This document shows, piece by piece, positions 43,837 through 52,997 of a DNA stretch of 64,000 nucleotides (position 1 is the first letter of the stretch; every line of letters begins with the position of its first letter). Both the position numbers and the translations under genes were made by a program. The DNA is from Prevotella sp. (GTDB lineage: Bacteria > Bacteroidota > Bacteroidia > Bacteroidales > Bacteroidaceae), in the NCBI GenBank assembly GCA_017449675.1, contig JAFTFG010000022.1:22984-86983 (forward strand), read 5' to 3'. The notes under the pieces are model-generated. The model was given only the letters and a program-made list of their open reading frames with translations. It ran no database searches and was not told the DNA's origin.

Positions 43837-45276
43837 ATGAATAAGATTAATCAATATACAAAAGGGTTGCTTTTCGCAGCACTTGCCGTGGCAGGACTCT
43901 CTCTCTACTCCTGTAAAGACCAGCCCGATGCCTATGAGGTGGCAGATGGTACTCCGACTGTCAACTATATTCGCTGCCTTTCATCAGAGGTGCAGAATAG
44001 CAATGATGCGGTAGATATGCACTATACGAACGGAGAGTTGGTGGAGGAGGCTTCTCCACAGAGCACACTTTGTCTGGTGGGTAGTAACCTCCGTAGTGTC
44101 TATGAACTCTATTTTAACGACCAGAAGGCTGTGCTGAATACCAGTTATATCACTGACAACACCCTGATCGTGGATGTGCCTAAGAGTGTCCCTGTAGAGG
44201 TGACGGATAAGATATACCTGGTCACTAGAGACGGTGAGACGGTGGACGTTGACTTCCATGTCATTATCCCTGCTCCAAGTATCACGGCTATGTCTTGTGA
44301 GTATGCGGCACAGGGTGAGCGTGTGACCTTCACAGGTGACTACTATGTCAACTATGAGGACTTCCCCTTGGAGGTGTTCTTCACGGATGTCAACGGGAAT
44401 CCTGTCGCTGCCACGATTAATAATATCGCCGCTGACTTCACCTCTATCGATGTGACGATTCCTGATGAGGCTGCAGAAGGTCCTGTAACGATGACATCTA
44501 TCTATGGTACGTCAACCTCTTCGTTCTACTATCAGGATAGTCGCGGTATGATGTTCGACTTCGACAACGGACGTGACGTACAGGGTTGGCACAAATCACC
44601 ATATGCTATCGGTTCCGAAGGTGGTATTAAGGGTAACTACTATCAACTGGGTGATGGTTCTGCCACGATGACGGAAGACGGTGGCTGGGATGACAGCAAC
44701 TTCTCCTTTGAATATTGGTGCGGTGACCCCTCATGGAGCACAAACGGCTATCCCGATCCACAGGGAATCCGTCTGTTTGACATTGACGGTGTCGACCTCT
44801 CGAAACCTGAGAATATGACCTTGAAGTTTGAGATGTGCATCCCGTCCAGCAATGCCTGGAAGGCCGGTGCCATGCAGATTATCTTCGCTCCGACAGACTA
44901 TGTACATATCAGTGGTAACAGTCCTGACGTATATGGTGAAGAGGTGAAGGGGGCCAATAACATCTTCTTCCGTGGACCTGGTGCCAAAGACTGGGATGAC
45001 GACGCTTACTTCAAGGAGAAGAATCCGTTGCCTCGTGCCCTCTATCGTCCTTGGACAACGACAGGCTCTTATGATACCGGTGGTAAGTGGCAGACCGTCA
45101 CAATACCTATCGCATCCAGTTTTGTCTATGGCTTCGACGGTTCCGGTCTGACCTTCAACCTGAAGGAGAGAGACTTCGCCAGTCTGACGATGTTCGTCGT
45201 CGGTGGTGGCGTGAATGGTGAGGAATGTCAACCGATCATCAAAATCGACAACATTCGTGTAATTCCGAATAAATAA
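43837..45276 (+). CDS. Surface glycan-binding protein, SGBP-B type (PUL3)
   Basis: 479 residues with a lipoprotein signal (GLSLYSC) followed by KDQPDAYEVADG. Residues ~60-235 are IPT/TIG-like immunoglobulin domains (LCLVGSNLRSVYELYFNDQKA, RVTFTGDYYVNYEDFPLEVFF). The C-terminal ~240 residues (FDFDNGRDVQGWHKSPYAIG, YYQLGDGSATM, LYRPWTTTGSYDTGGKWQTVTIPI, PIIKIDNIRVIP) match the glycan-binding domain seen in SGBP-B proteins such as those of xyloglucan loci. It would hold glycan at the surface next to SusC/SusD. The specific ligand is not readable; enzymes in the locus point to a beta-mannan or similar. Confidence 0.8.
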   Translation: MNKINQYTKGLLFAALAVAGLSLYSCKDQPDAYEVADGTPTVNYIRCLSSEVQNSNDAVDMHYTNGELVEEASPQSTLCLVGSNLRSVYELYFNDQKAVLNTSYITDNTLIVDVPKSVPVEVTDKIYLVTRDGETVDVDFHVIIPAPSITAMSCEYAAQGERVTFTGDYYVNYEDFPLEVFFTDVNGNPVAATINNIAADFTSIDVTIPDEAAEGPVTMTSIYGTSTSSFYYQDSRGMMFDFDNGRDVQGWHKSPYAIGSEGGIKGNYYQLGDGSATMTEDGGWDDSNFSFEYWCGDPSWSTNGYPDPQGIRLFDIDGVDLSKPENMTLKFEMCIPSSNAWKAGAMQIIFAPTDYVHISGNSPDVYGEEVKGANNIFFRGPGAKDWDDDAYFKEKNPLPRALYRPWTTTGSYDTGGKWQTVTIPIASSFVYGFDGSGLTFNLKERDFASLTMFVVGGGVNGEECQPIIKIDNIRVIPNK

Positions 45277-45291
45277 TAAACGCATACAGAT

Positions 45292-47778
45292 ATGAAAAAG
45301 ATAAAGAATATATTCACCCTGTTGGTGGTAGCCCTCGTAGGGCTATCGCTCACAGCGTGCAGCAGCGACGATCTGGACACCAACCAGTATCAGGGCGGTG
45401 TCTCACTGAATGCTTATGGTCCCAACCCTGTGATGCGTGGCGGTCAGTTGCGTTTCGTAGGTAGTAACCTCGACCAGATTGCCAGCATTACGATTCCCGG
45501 AGTCGGCGAGATCACCAATTACGAGGTGGTCAAGGCCGGTGTTCCCAGTGAGATTCGTATTACCATTCCTAAGGATGGTCCGGAGGTTGGTTATATCACG
45601 CTGAAGACCAAGACGGATCAGACCATCACGACCAAGACGCAGTTGACGTATATCGAGGGTATTGAGGTGACAGGCTTCACTCCTGCAGAGGCCATGCCTG
45701 GTGACGTGATCAAGATAGAGGGTGACTACCTGAATCTGATACACTCACTCGCCTTTGCTGATGGTGTTATTGTCAGTGAGAAAGACTTCGTCTCTCACGA
45801 CCGTTACTTCATCGAGGTGACAGTTCCTGAGGAGGCAAAGACCGGTAAGATTGAACTGTATACGGCTGACCTCACCATCCAGTTGACTGAGGAGGAAGAG
45901 GACAACCTCGAATATCAGATTATTGTGACGGAGGATGCCTTGACAGTCGGTCTGCCGACAACCACCAGTATTGCAGGTCGTACGACCGCAGGTGAGCAGG
46001 GTACGATCCAGGCTAAGGCTGGAGAGACAGTAACGATCACAGGTACCTATTATAATGTGGTTGCTGATGTCACCGTCGGTGGAGTCAGTGTTGCTGACTT
46101 ACAGATCGCTAATGATGGAAAGAGCATTACCTTCACCCTGCCTGCAGAGGCTCCTAGCGGAGAAATCGTTCTGGTGACAAAGTCCGAGGTATCTGTACCT
46201 GTCGGATCGCTGGAGACGGTGAAGCCCGCCAATTGTGTCGCTTCTCCGAATCCTGTGAAAGCAGGTGAGGCGCTGCAGATTGACGGTGATGATATGGATC
46301 TCGTTGTTGATATTGAATTCGCAGATGCCAATGGTGAATACACGATTAATAATAACCAGAATGTGATTAATACTACACAGGCTTATGCAGTGAAGGTTCC
46401 TGATACCGCTATAGAGGGTAACCTGAAACTCGTCATGGCTAATGGTGAGCGTATTGAAGTTCCATTCACACTCGTGAAGCCTGTGGTAACAGCCTACAAT
46501 GCCAATCCTGTCAGTGCCGGTGCAGAGTTACAGATCACAGGTACAGACCTTGACCTCGTCAAGAGTGTAACCTTCGGAGAGGCTACGGCTGATGTGGAAG
46601 AAGTAACATTTACTTCCACTGGTACGATTCTCACTGTCAAGGTGCCTATGGAAGGTAAGTCTGGTAAGCCCCTCCTGAATCTTGCCAATGGTGCTCAGAT
46701 CGAGGCTCCGGAACTGAACATCAATGAGGCCGTCTTCTGCTATGCTACGGTATTACCTAGTGAGGAAGATGAGTTGAAGGCCGGTAACTCTATGACTCTC
46801 ACTGTCGCAAACGGTGACAAGTTGACCGGTGTACAGATGAATGGTACGGACTGTCAGTGGATATTGACAGGTGATGACAAGAACCAGTTGATTATTGGAA
46901 TCCCAGAGGATGCCAAGGCTAAGTCTGTTTTGAGGCTGATTTCATCGAATGGTGAGATTTCCTATAATATCGCCGTCATTCCAGCCACCTCTGTCAATAA
47001 GGTGATCTGGTCAGGATTGAAGCAGATCTCTTGGAGCGATGGTGGTCGTGTCATGATTCCTGCTGCTGCTTTGGAGGATGTACCGGCTGGTGCAGTTCTA
47101 ACCCTTGCATACTCACAGGTAGACCAGCAATGGGATCAGGCTCAGTTCAATTATGGTGACTGGTCTGGTATTAACTTCACAGAAGGAACAGATGAATATT
47201 CTGAGGAGAATCCTTATGCTAAGTTCAATCAGACATTAGTTCCGACGACCTATTACGGATGGACTTTTGCTAACCGTGAGACTCAAGTGATACTGACTCA
47301 GGAAATCCTGAGTAATATACAGGCCAAGAAGGGCAATTGTGAGGATCAGACAAATGTAGGTATCATTATCCAGGGTTCTGGTTTGACCTTCTCAAAGGTG
47401 ACTTTGTCTTATGAGATTAGTCTGGAGATTGACCTTGCGTCACTAGTCAAGAATATGGATGGAACAGCGGTTACTTATCCGTATAAGTTCACATGGGATG
47501 ACTCAGGACGTTTCATCCTGTCTCAAGACCTGCTGCTTAATGAAATCGGTGTCAAGAAAGGAACCAAGTTCATCGTTTATAAGTCTGCTTCAGAAAAGGG
47601 ACAGATTCAGATAAATGATAGTTCATGGAGTGCTATTACTTATCTTACTGACTGGGATCCAAAACTTGATGTCATGGAATTGACGTTTGACGATGCAATC
47701 ATGGATGCTGTAAACAATGGCGGCCTTGTGCTACAAGGAGATCTTGCCGGAATTACTAAAATTGCATTTCTTCCTTAA
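45292..47778 (+). CDS. Multi-domain IPT/TIG lipoprotein with carbohydrate-binding-like C-terminus (PUL3)
   Basis: 828 residues with lipobox LSLTAC and then SSDDLDTNQ, a surface-export pattern. About five IPT/TIG-like domains run from ~35 to ~560. They share openings such as NPVMRGGQLRFVGSNLDQIASI, AMPGDVIKIEGDYLNLIHSL, AGETVTITGTYYNVVADV, NPVKAGEALQIDGDDMDLVVDI and NPVSAGAELQITGTDLDLVKSV. Two CBM-like beta domains follow (~565-690: WSGLKQISWSDGGRVMIPAAALEDV; ~700-828: FTWDDSGRFILSQDLL). The first resembles the C-terminal domain of the PUL1 GH5. The shape suggests a long arm that presents binding domains away from the cell (inference). Confidence 0.7.
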   Translation: MKKIKNIFTLLVVALVGLSLTACSSDDLDTNQYQGGVSLNAYGPNPVMRGGQLRFVGSNLDQIASITIPGVGEITNYEVVKAGVPSEIRITIPKDGPEVGYITLKTKTDQTITTKTQLTYIEGIEVTGFTPAEAMPGDVIKIEGDYLNLIHSLAFADGVIVSEKDFVSHDRYFIEVTVPEEAKTGKIELYTADLTIQLTEEEEDNLEYQIIVTEDALTVGLPTTTSIAGRTTAGEQGTIQAKAGETVTITGTYYNVVADVTVGGVSVADLQIANDGKSITFTLPAEAPSGEIVLVTKSEVSVPVGSLETVKPANCVASPNPVKAGEALQIDGDDMDLVVDIEFADANGEYTINNNQNVINTTQAYAVKVPDTAIEGNLKLVMANGERIEVPFTLVKPVVTAYNANPVSAGAELQITGTDLDLVKSVTFGEATADVEEVTFTSTGTILTVKVPMEGKSGKPLLNLANGAQIEAPELNINEAVFCYATVLPSEEDELKAGNSMTLTVANGDKLTGVQMNGTDCQWILTGDDKNQLIIGIPEDAKAKSVLRLISSNGEISYNIAVIPATSVNKVIWSGLKQISWSDGGRVMIPAAALEDVPAGAVLTLAYSQVDQQWDQAQFNYGDWSGINFTEGTDEYSEENPYAKFNQTLVPTTYYGWTFANRETQVILTQEILSNIQAKKGNCEDQTNVGIIIQGSGLTFSKVTLSYEISLEIDLASLVKNMDGTAVTYPYKFTWDDSGRFILSQDLLLNEIGVKKGTKFIVYKSASEKGQIQINDSSWSAITYLTDWDPKLDVMELTFDDAIMDAVNNGGLVLQGDLAGITKIAFLP

Positions 47779-47795
47779 TTAAACAATAAAGCATT

Positions 47796-49451
47796 ATGAA
47801 ACTGAATAAAATATTTAATACACTGTCTATCGCGGTTGTGGCACTTGTTGCCACAGCCTGCGCCGACACGGATGCTCAGTATGAGATTCCGGTAGTGGGT
47901 GCGCCGGACTTCGTCTCTATCACACCTGCTGAGGATGGAGCATTGATTTATGGTGATAAGACCATCACGGTACAGTTTGACAAGAACATCAACTTTGCCA
48001 CGAAGGATGTGTCAAAGATTACTCTGAATGGGACTCCCGTCAAGAAGGCACTTGTTCTTGGTGCCAGTAATACACTGACTATTTATGCCGATGTGACTTT
48101 TGACAAGTCGCAGACACTGGTGATCCCTGCTGGCCTGATAACAGGGGCTCAGGGTGATCCTTATGACAAGGAGATCAATGTGACATGGACCATCAAGGAC
48201 CGTAGCAGTCTTCCTGCTACCGCCCTTGCCATGACTGAGACACTGGGATGGGGTTGGAACCTCGGTAACCACTTCGATACCAGTGACATGACCTATGGCT
48301 ACTGGGATGGTCAGACGACTATTGACGCAGCCCTCTTTACCAAACTGGCTGCTGCCGGTGTGAAGACGGTACGTATTCCTGCTACCTGGACAAACCATAT
48401 CAAGGAGGGTACTGGAATGTCGGATGAGAATCCGCTGGAGTGGCAGGATGCCGGTTATCTGGACGAGGTCGCTGATGTCGTTGACAAGGCTAGGAATGCT
48501 GGTCTGAATGTGGTATTGAATACGCACCATGACTCTTTCGAGACTGATCTGGCTAATGCCGCAGGCAACCCTGTGCAGGCTAAGGCCGACTCTACCTTGA
48601 TCGCCCAGTTGTGGACCGCTATCGCTACTCGTTTCAAGGACTATGACGATAAGTTGATTTTCGAGACCTTCAACGAGGTACATGGTGGGGATGACTGGAC
48701 AACAGGTTCTGATGCGCAGTTTGCACTCTTGAACAACTGGCACCAGTATGCCGTTGACGCTATCCGTAAGACCGGTGGTAATAATACGACCCGTTGGATT
48801 GGTGTCAGTGGCTATGCCGCTAGCATCGACAAGACTGTCAACTACCTGGAGATCCCGAAGAATCAGGCTGGAACTGCTGCTGACGACCATATCATCGTGG
48901 CTGCCCACAGTTATGATCCGGGTGGCTTTGCACAGAGTCCTTATGATGCCAAGGCTGACTCTCTGAAGGTTTATACCTGGGGACACAATACCAAGGACGG
49001 CTATGTGGTGTCTGGTGCTAATGAGGAATATATCGTCAACCTGCTCTACCAGTTGCGTACGAAGTTCATCGAGAAGGGTATTCCTTGCTATCTGGGTGAG
49101 TTTGGTTGCGTCTATGTAGATCCCAACAACGTGAAAAAGAATGAGGGAGCCGCAAATGCTTATAAGAAGTTCAGTGCGTTCCGTAAGTATTATCTGGAGT
49201 TCTTCTGTAAGAGTGCCCATCTCGCCGGTATCCCCATGTTCTACTGGGATAACAATGTGATAGACAACACTCAGAAGTTTGACAGTGACGGCAAACCTTA
49301 CATCTCTGAGTGTTTCGGTTTGTTCGATCACGCTAACGGAGACTTCCTGGGCGACGGTGCTGATATCGTTCCTGTCATGATCAAGGCTTGTACGGATGCC
49401 TCGTATGATAGTTTCGATGCTATCTGGGCTAAATCTCCTGTTGCTGAATAA
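47796..49451 (+). CDS. GH5 family glycoside hydrolase lipoprotein with N-terminal Ig-like domain (PUL3)
   Basis: 551 residues with lipobox ALVATAC then ADTDAQYE, a surface-export pattern. Residues ~35-135 are an Ig-like (Big_5-type) domain (SITPAEDGALIYGDKTITVQFDKNI). The GH5 barrel covers ~145-540: GWGWNLGNHFD, RIPATWTNH, NTHHDSF, the acid/base Glu ~294 in FETFNEVHG and the nucleophile Glu ~435 in YLGEFGCVY. An endo-acting beta-glycanase fits; the pairing with two GH26 genes suggests mannan or glucomannan. Confidence 0.85.
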   Translation: MKLNKIFNTLSIAVVALVATACADTDAQYEIPVVGAPDFVSITPAEDGALIYGDKTITVQFDKNINFATKDVSKITLNGTPVKKALVLGASNTLTIYADVTFDKSQTLVIPAGLITGAQGDPYDKEINVTWTIKDRSSLPATALAMTETLGWGWNLGNHFDTSDMTYGYWDGQTTIDAALFTKLAAAGVKTVRIPATWTNHIKEGTGMSDENPLEWQDAGYLDEVADVVDKARNAGLNVVLNTHHDSFETDLANAAGNPVQAKADSTLIAQLWTAIATRFKDYDDKLIFETFNEVHGGDDWTTGSDAQFALLNNWHQYAVDAIRKTGGNNTTRWIGVSGYAASIDKTVNYLEIPKNQAGTAADDHIIVAAHSYDPGGFAQSPYDAKADSLKVYTWGHNTKDGYVVSGANEEYIVNLLYQLRTKFIEKGIPCYLGEFGCVYVDPNNVKKNEGAANAYKKFSAFRKYYLEFFCKSAHLAGIPMFYWDNNVIDNTQKFDSDGKPYISECFGLFDHANGDFLGDGADIVPVMIKACTDASYDSFDAIWAKSPVAE

Positions 49452-49456
49452 TTCTG

Positions 49457-50485
49457 ATGAAGAAATATCTAATGATTATTGCCGCCACCTTGGCTCTTGC
49501 CTCGTGTGGCGGCAATCAGCATAAGGCGGAAGACCCGCTGGCTGACAGTGGCAGGACACAGCGGACGGAGAACCTGCTGGCCAACCTGAAACAGTTGGGT
49601 GATAGTGGTGTGTACCTCTTCGGCCATGAGGATGCCACGCTCTATGGTGTCGGCTGGGAGGGTGATGAGAACCGTTCGGATGTCAAGAGTGTCTGCAACG
49701 ACTTCCCCGCACTGGTGAGTTTTGATCTGGGAGGGATAGAGCAGGGAGATTCCGTCAATCTCGACGGTGTCTCTTTTGAGCGCATCCGTCAGGCGGCCGT
49801 CAAACAATATGACCAAGGGGGTATGGTGTCTGTCTCATGGACCGTCCCGGAGGGTATCACGAAGGCTGAGCAGGTGAGTGCTGTTGCCGATTTCCTGAAC
49901 GCATTGGAGACACCTTATGGTGTGAAGGTGCCGATATTGTTGCGACTCCGTAAAGGACAGACGAAAGAGGGTTGGAAGTTGCTTGTCGACCAGATGAGGG
50001 AGAAAGAGGTGACGAACGTGCTCTATGTCTATTCTGTGGAGGCTGACTCAACGGGTATCGACGAGGTGAGGTATATGGAGCAGTATCCTGGTGACGATAT
50101 CATCGATGTGATGGGACTGGACAACTACTGTATGGCTCCGGACGGGGATTCCACCAAGATTGCCGCTTTTGCTGAGCAACTGGACCAGAACCTCGCAGTG
50201 GTGAGTGCCGTTGCGAAGAAACATCAGAAAGTTATCGCCTTGACAGAGACAGGATATGAAGGCCTGAAAGTGAAAGACTGGTGGACGAAGACACTGGCAC
50301 CTGTATTGGCAAAGCATCCTGTCTGTTACGTCATGGTATGGCGGAATGCTAATAACCGGCCGGGTTATTATTTCGCTCCCTATCCGGGACAGCAGTCGTA
50401 TTCCGACTTCGTCCGCTTCTATAATGACAAGCGTACACTCTTCCTCCATGATATCAACGGTTTGTATCTTCAAAAAAGTAAGTAA
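49457..50485 (+). CDS. GH26-family protein lacking the acid/base segment, likely inactive or altered
   Basis: 342 residues with lipobox LALASC then GGNQHKAED. GH26 features are clear: FGHEDATLYGVGW, RSDVKSVCNDFPALVSFDLGGIE, FERIRQAAVKQYDQGGMVSVSW, NVLYVYSVEADS, YPGDDIIDVMGLDNY and the nucleophile block ALTETGYEGLKVKDWW (Glu ~264). However the conserved stretch RPFHExxGxWFWWG that carries the acid/base Glu is missing. The sequence runs VKVPILLRLRKGQTKEGWKLL, about a dozen residues short, and the usual SWH is SWT. No frameshift is needed to explain this, so it reads as an in-frame deletion. It may serve as a binding protein or be decaying. It sits 5 nt after GH5 and 20 nt before an intact GH26. 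Confidence 0.75.
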   Translation: MKKYLMIIAATLALASCGGNQHKAEDPLADSGRTQRTENLLANLKQLGDSGVYLFGHEDATLYGVGWEGDENRSDVKSVCNDFPALVSFDLGGIEQGDSVNLDGVSFERIRQAAVKQYDQGGMVSVSWTVPEGITKAEQVSAVADFLNALETPYGVKVPILLRLRKGQTKEGWKLLVDQMREKEVTNVLYVYSVEADSTGIDEVRYMEQYPGDDIIDVMGLDNYCMAPDGDSTKIAAFAEQLDQNLAVVSAVAKKHQKVIALTETGYEGLKVKDWWTKTLAPVLAKHPVCYVMVWRNANNRPGYYFAPYPGQQSYSDFVRFYNDKRTLFLHDINGLYLQKSK

Positions 50486-50505
50486 CTTCCTGTATCGATG
50501 GTTTT

Positions 50506-51969
50506 ATGAAATATAGAGTTTCTTTTTTTGTACTATTAGTCGCCTATATTTTGATGGCCTGTGGCGGGAATGATGCGAGTGAGAGCAGTTCCGGCGGTGA
50601 GGCCGGTGGAGGTGGAACGACCGGTTCTTCTCCCAAAGTGACGACGACAACCCCAACGAATGGAGCGACCAGTGTGGCACGTGGTGAGCAACTTGTTACC
50701 GTATTGTTCAATCAACCGGTCAATGCCTCAAAGACAATAACTCAGCAGATAACGGTATCAGGGGCTACATGGGGAGGTACTGTTTCTAACTCGGGGAATA
50801 GTCTGACATTCAAGGTAACGTGTAATGAGTATAATACGACGGTGGCAGTGACGATAGCGGAAGGTGCGGTGACGGGGACCACAGGGGGATTACCTAATGA
50901 GACCTATAGTTTTAGTTATACTACCGAGAAGCAAGCAGAGCCTGCGAATGCCAATATCTCCTCAACTCCTGTGGCGGCAACAACGGCAACGGCTAAAAAG
51001 TTATATGGGTATTTCTTGGAACAGTACGGACAGAAGGTGATATCCAGTGTGATGGCTAATGTCAATTGGAACAATGAATGCGCTGAGAAAGTACGTCAAC
51101 TGACGGGTAAGTATCCGGCCATGAACTGCTATGACTTTATCCATATCTGCTTCTCACCGGCAAACTGGATAGACTATACCGATATAACACCTGTTCAGCA
51201 GTGGGTGAATGGCGGCGGTATCGTACAACTGATGTGGCATTTTAATGTACCTAAGAGTAAGGGATCGACAGACTATACCTGTACTCCCAGTGAAACGACA
51301 TTCAAGGCTGCCAACGCCTTGGTTAGCGGTACCTGGGAGAATAAGTGGTTCTATGAACAGATGGATAAGGTAGTTGCTACCATTTTGAAATTGCAAGATG
51401 CAGGAATTGCGGCCACCTGGCGTCCTTTCCATGAGGCAGCAGGGAATGCGACCTATCTGCAACAGGCTAGTTGGACGAAGGCTTGGTTCTGGTGGGGCTA
51501 TGATGGTGCGACGACCTATAAGAAATTGTGGATAACGATGTTCGACTACTTCAAATCGAAAGGGATTAAGAACCTGATATGGGTCTGGACTACTCAGAAC
51601 TATAATGGAGATCGCTCCAAATACAACCAAGACACGGACTGGTATCCCGGTGATGATTATGTGGATATGGTGGCTCGTGATCTTTATGGATACACGGCTG
51701 CACAGAATAATCAGGAATTTACAGAGATACAGGCCACCTATCCTGATAAGATGGTGGTACTGGGAGAATGTGGAAAGGGTGACAGCGGAGACCCGGGAAA
51801 GATCGGCAACTGTTGGACATCAGGTGCGAAATGGGGTCATTTCATGGTTTGGTATAACGGCAACGAGACTAATGCCACCAAGACGATGTGTAGTGACAAC
51901 TGGTGGAAGGATGCCATGAGTCATAGCAGTGTCATCACCCGTGACCAGTTGCCAAATCTGAAAGAATAA
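50506..51969 (+). CDS. GH26 family endo-beta-mannanase-like lipoprotein with Ig-like domain
   Basis: 487 residues with lipobox AYILMAC then GGNDASESSSGGEAGGGG, a flexible linker. Residues ~45-140 are a Big_5-like Ig domain (TPTNGATSVARGEQLVTVLFNQPV). The GH26 barrel (~160-480) contains WHFNVP, the acid/base Glu ~310 in TWRPFHEAAG followed by WFWWG, and the nucleophile Glu ~421 in MVVLGECGK. Both catalytic Glu are present, so this is the active mannanase candidate of PUL3. It is the last gene of PUL3; only 5 nt separate its stop from the convergent threonine aldolase stop, so no separate terminator is visible. Confidence 0.85.
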   Translation: MKYRVSFFVLLVAYILMACGGNDASESSSGGEAGGGGTTGSSPKVTTTTPTNGATSVARGEQLVTVLFNQPVNASKTITQQITVSGATWGGTVSNSGNSLTFKVTCNEYNTTVAVTIAEGAVTGTTGGLPNETYSFSYTTEKQAEPANANISSTPVAATTATAKKLYGYFLEQYGQKVISSVMANVNWNNECAEKVRQLTGKYPAMNCYDFIHICFSPANWIDYTDITPVQQWVNGGGIVQLMWHFNVPKSKGSTDYTCTPSETTFKAANALVSGTWENKWFYEQMDKVVATILKLQDAGIAATWRPFHEAAGNATYLQQASWTKAWFWWGYDGATTYKKLWITMFDYFKSKGIKNLIWVWTTQNYNGDRSKYNQDTDWYPGDDYVDMVARDLYGYTAAQNNQEFTEIQATYPDKMVVLGECGKGDSGDPGKIGNCWTSGAKWGHFMVWYNGNETNATKTMCSDNWWKDAMSHSSVITRDQLPNLKE

Positions 51970-51974
51970 TCTTC

Positions 51975-52997
51975 TTACAGCATCTCTAGCACTTTCAACT
52001 CTTCCTCGGTCGTGGCCCAACTGGTGACGAAACGGCAGATGGTACGGTGGCCGGGAGCCTGTCCCCAATGTGTGAACTCGATCTTCTGGGATAACTTCTC
52101 TACCAAGGCATCAGGCAGGATGACAAACTGTTGGTTGGTGGGGGAGTCGATGAAAAACTCAAAGCCTTTCTCACGGAAGATCTGCTTCATCCTCATTGCC
52201 ATCTCAATGGCGTGACGCGACAGTTCAAAATAGAGGTTGTCTGTGAATAATGCCTCAAACTGGAGCCCGATAAGGGCTCCTTTTGCGATGACGGCTCCGT
52301 GTTGTTTCTGGATGGAGAAAAAATGCTTGTGGGCCCGACGGTTGGTGAAGACAACAGCCTCTCCGCATAGCGCACCGATCTTGGTACCGCCGATATAGAA
52401 CACATCACAATGGCGGGCCAGATAGGGAAGGGTGATGTCATTACCCTCAGCCATCAGTCCATAACCTAGTCGGGCACCATCGATATACAGGGGAATCTCA
52501 TAGCGTCGGCAAACCTGATAAATCTCATCAAGTTCAGCGGCCGAATAGAGGGTTCCCAGTTCGGTGGGGAACGTGATATATACGAGTCCGGGGAAAACGG
52601 CATGGGCATTGTTGCCATCATGCATAAAGTCATCCAGATACTTGTCGAGGACTTTGGCATCCATCTTTCCCAGTTGACCGGGCAGTGTGATGATCTTATG
52701 CTCCGTAAACTCCACAGCCCCTGCTTCATGGACGTTGATATGGCCTGTCTCCACACAGATAACACCCTCATACTGATAGAGGATCGAATCAATGGTAGTA
52801 GCATTGGTCTGAGTACCTCCTGTCAGGAAGAATATCTGGGTATCAGGTAGGCCGCAAGCCTCCCGAATACGGTCTTTGGCTCGCTCACTGAACTCGTCAA
52901 AACCATATGGTGTCGGCTTGGCATCATTATATTTGATAAGATTCTCCAGTACTTTGGGATGTGCCCCGTTGTTATAATCGCATTCAAAGGAAATCAT
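51975..52997 (-). CDS. Low-specificity L-threonine aldolase-like PLP enzyme
   Basis: 340 residues from ATG 52997, which overlaps the argF' stop by ATGA and yields the family-typical start MISFECDYNNGAHP; the frame is open up to 53183 but that part lies inside argF'. The PLP-binding Lys is in FYIGGTKIGALCGE, and the cofactor Asp region is LYIDGARLGYGL. The fold-type I aldolase (beta-eliminating lyase family) would split L-threonine or L-allo-threonine to glycine and acetaldehyde. It is the last gene of the arginine/proline operon, where its metabolic link is not obvious. Confidence 0.85.
   Translation of the reverse strand: MISFECDYNNGAHPKVLENLIKYNDAKPTPYGFDEFSERAKDRIREACGLPDTQIFFLTGGTQTNATTIDSILYQYEGVICVETGHINVHEAGAVEFTEHKIITLPGQLGKMDAKVLDKYLDDFMHDGNNAHAVFPGLVYITFPTELGTLYSAAELDEIYQVCRRYEIPLYIDGARLGYGLMAEGNDITLPYLARHCDVFYIGGTKIGALCGEAVVFTNRRAHKHFFSIQKQHGAVIAKGALIGLQFEALFTDNLYFELSRHAIEMAMRMKQIFREKGFEFFIDSPTNQQFVILPDALVEKLSQKIEFTHWGQAPGHRTICRFVTSWATTEEELKVLEML

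Noticed and set aside
48012-49331. A 439-codon open frame antisense to the PUL3 GH5 gene.
   Set aside because: The GH5 on the other strand has both catalytic motifs and a signal peptide; the antisense frame has no recognisable domain and follows from codon bias.
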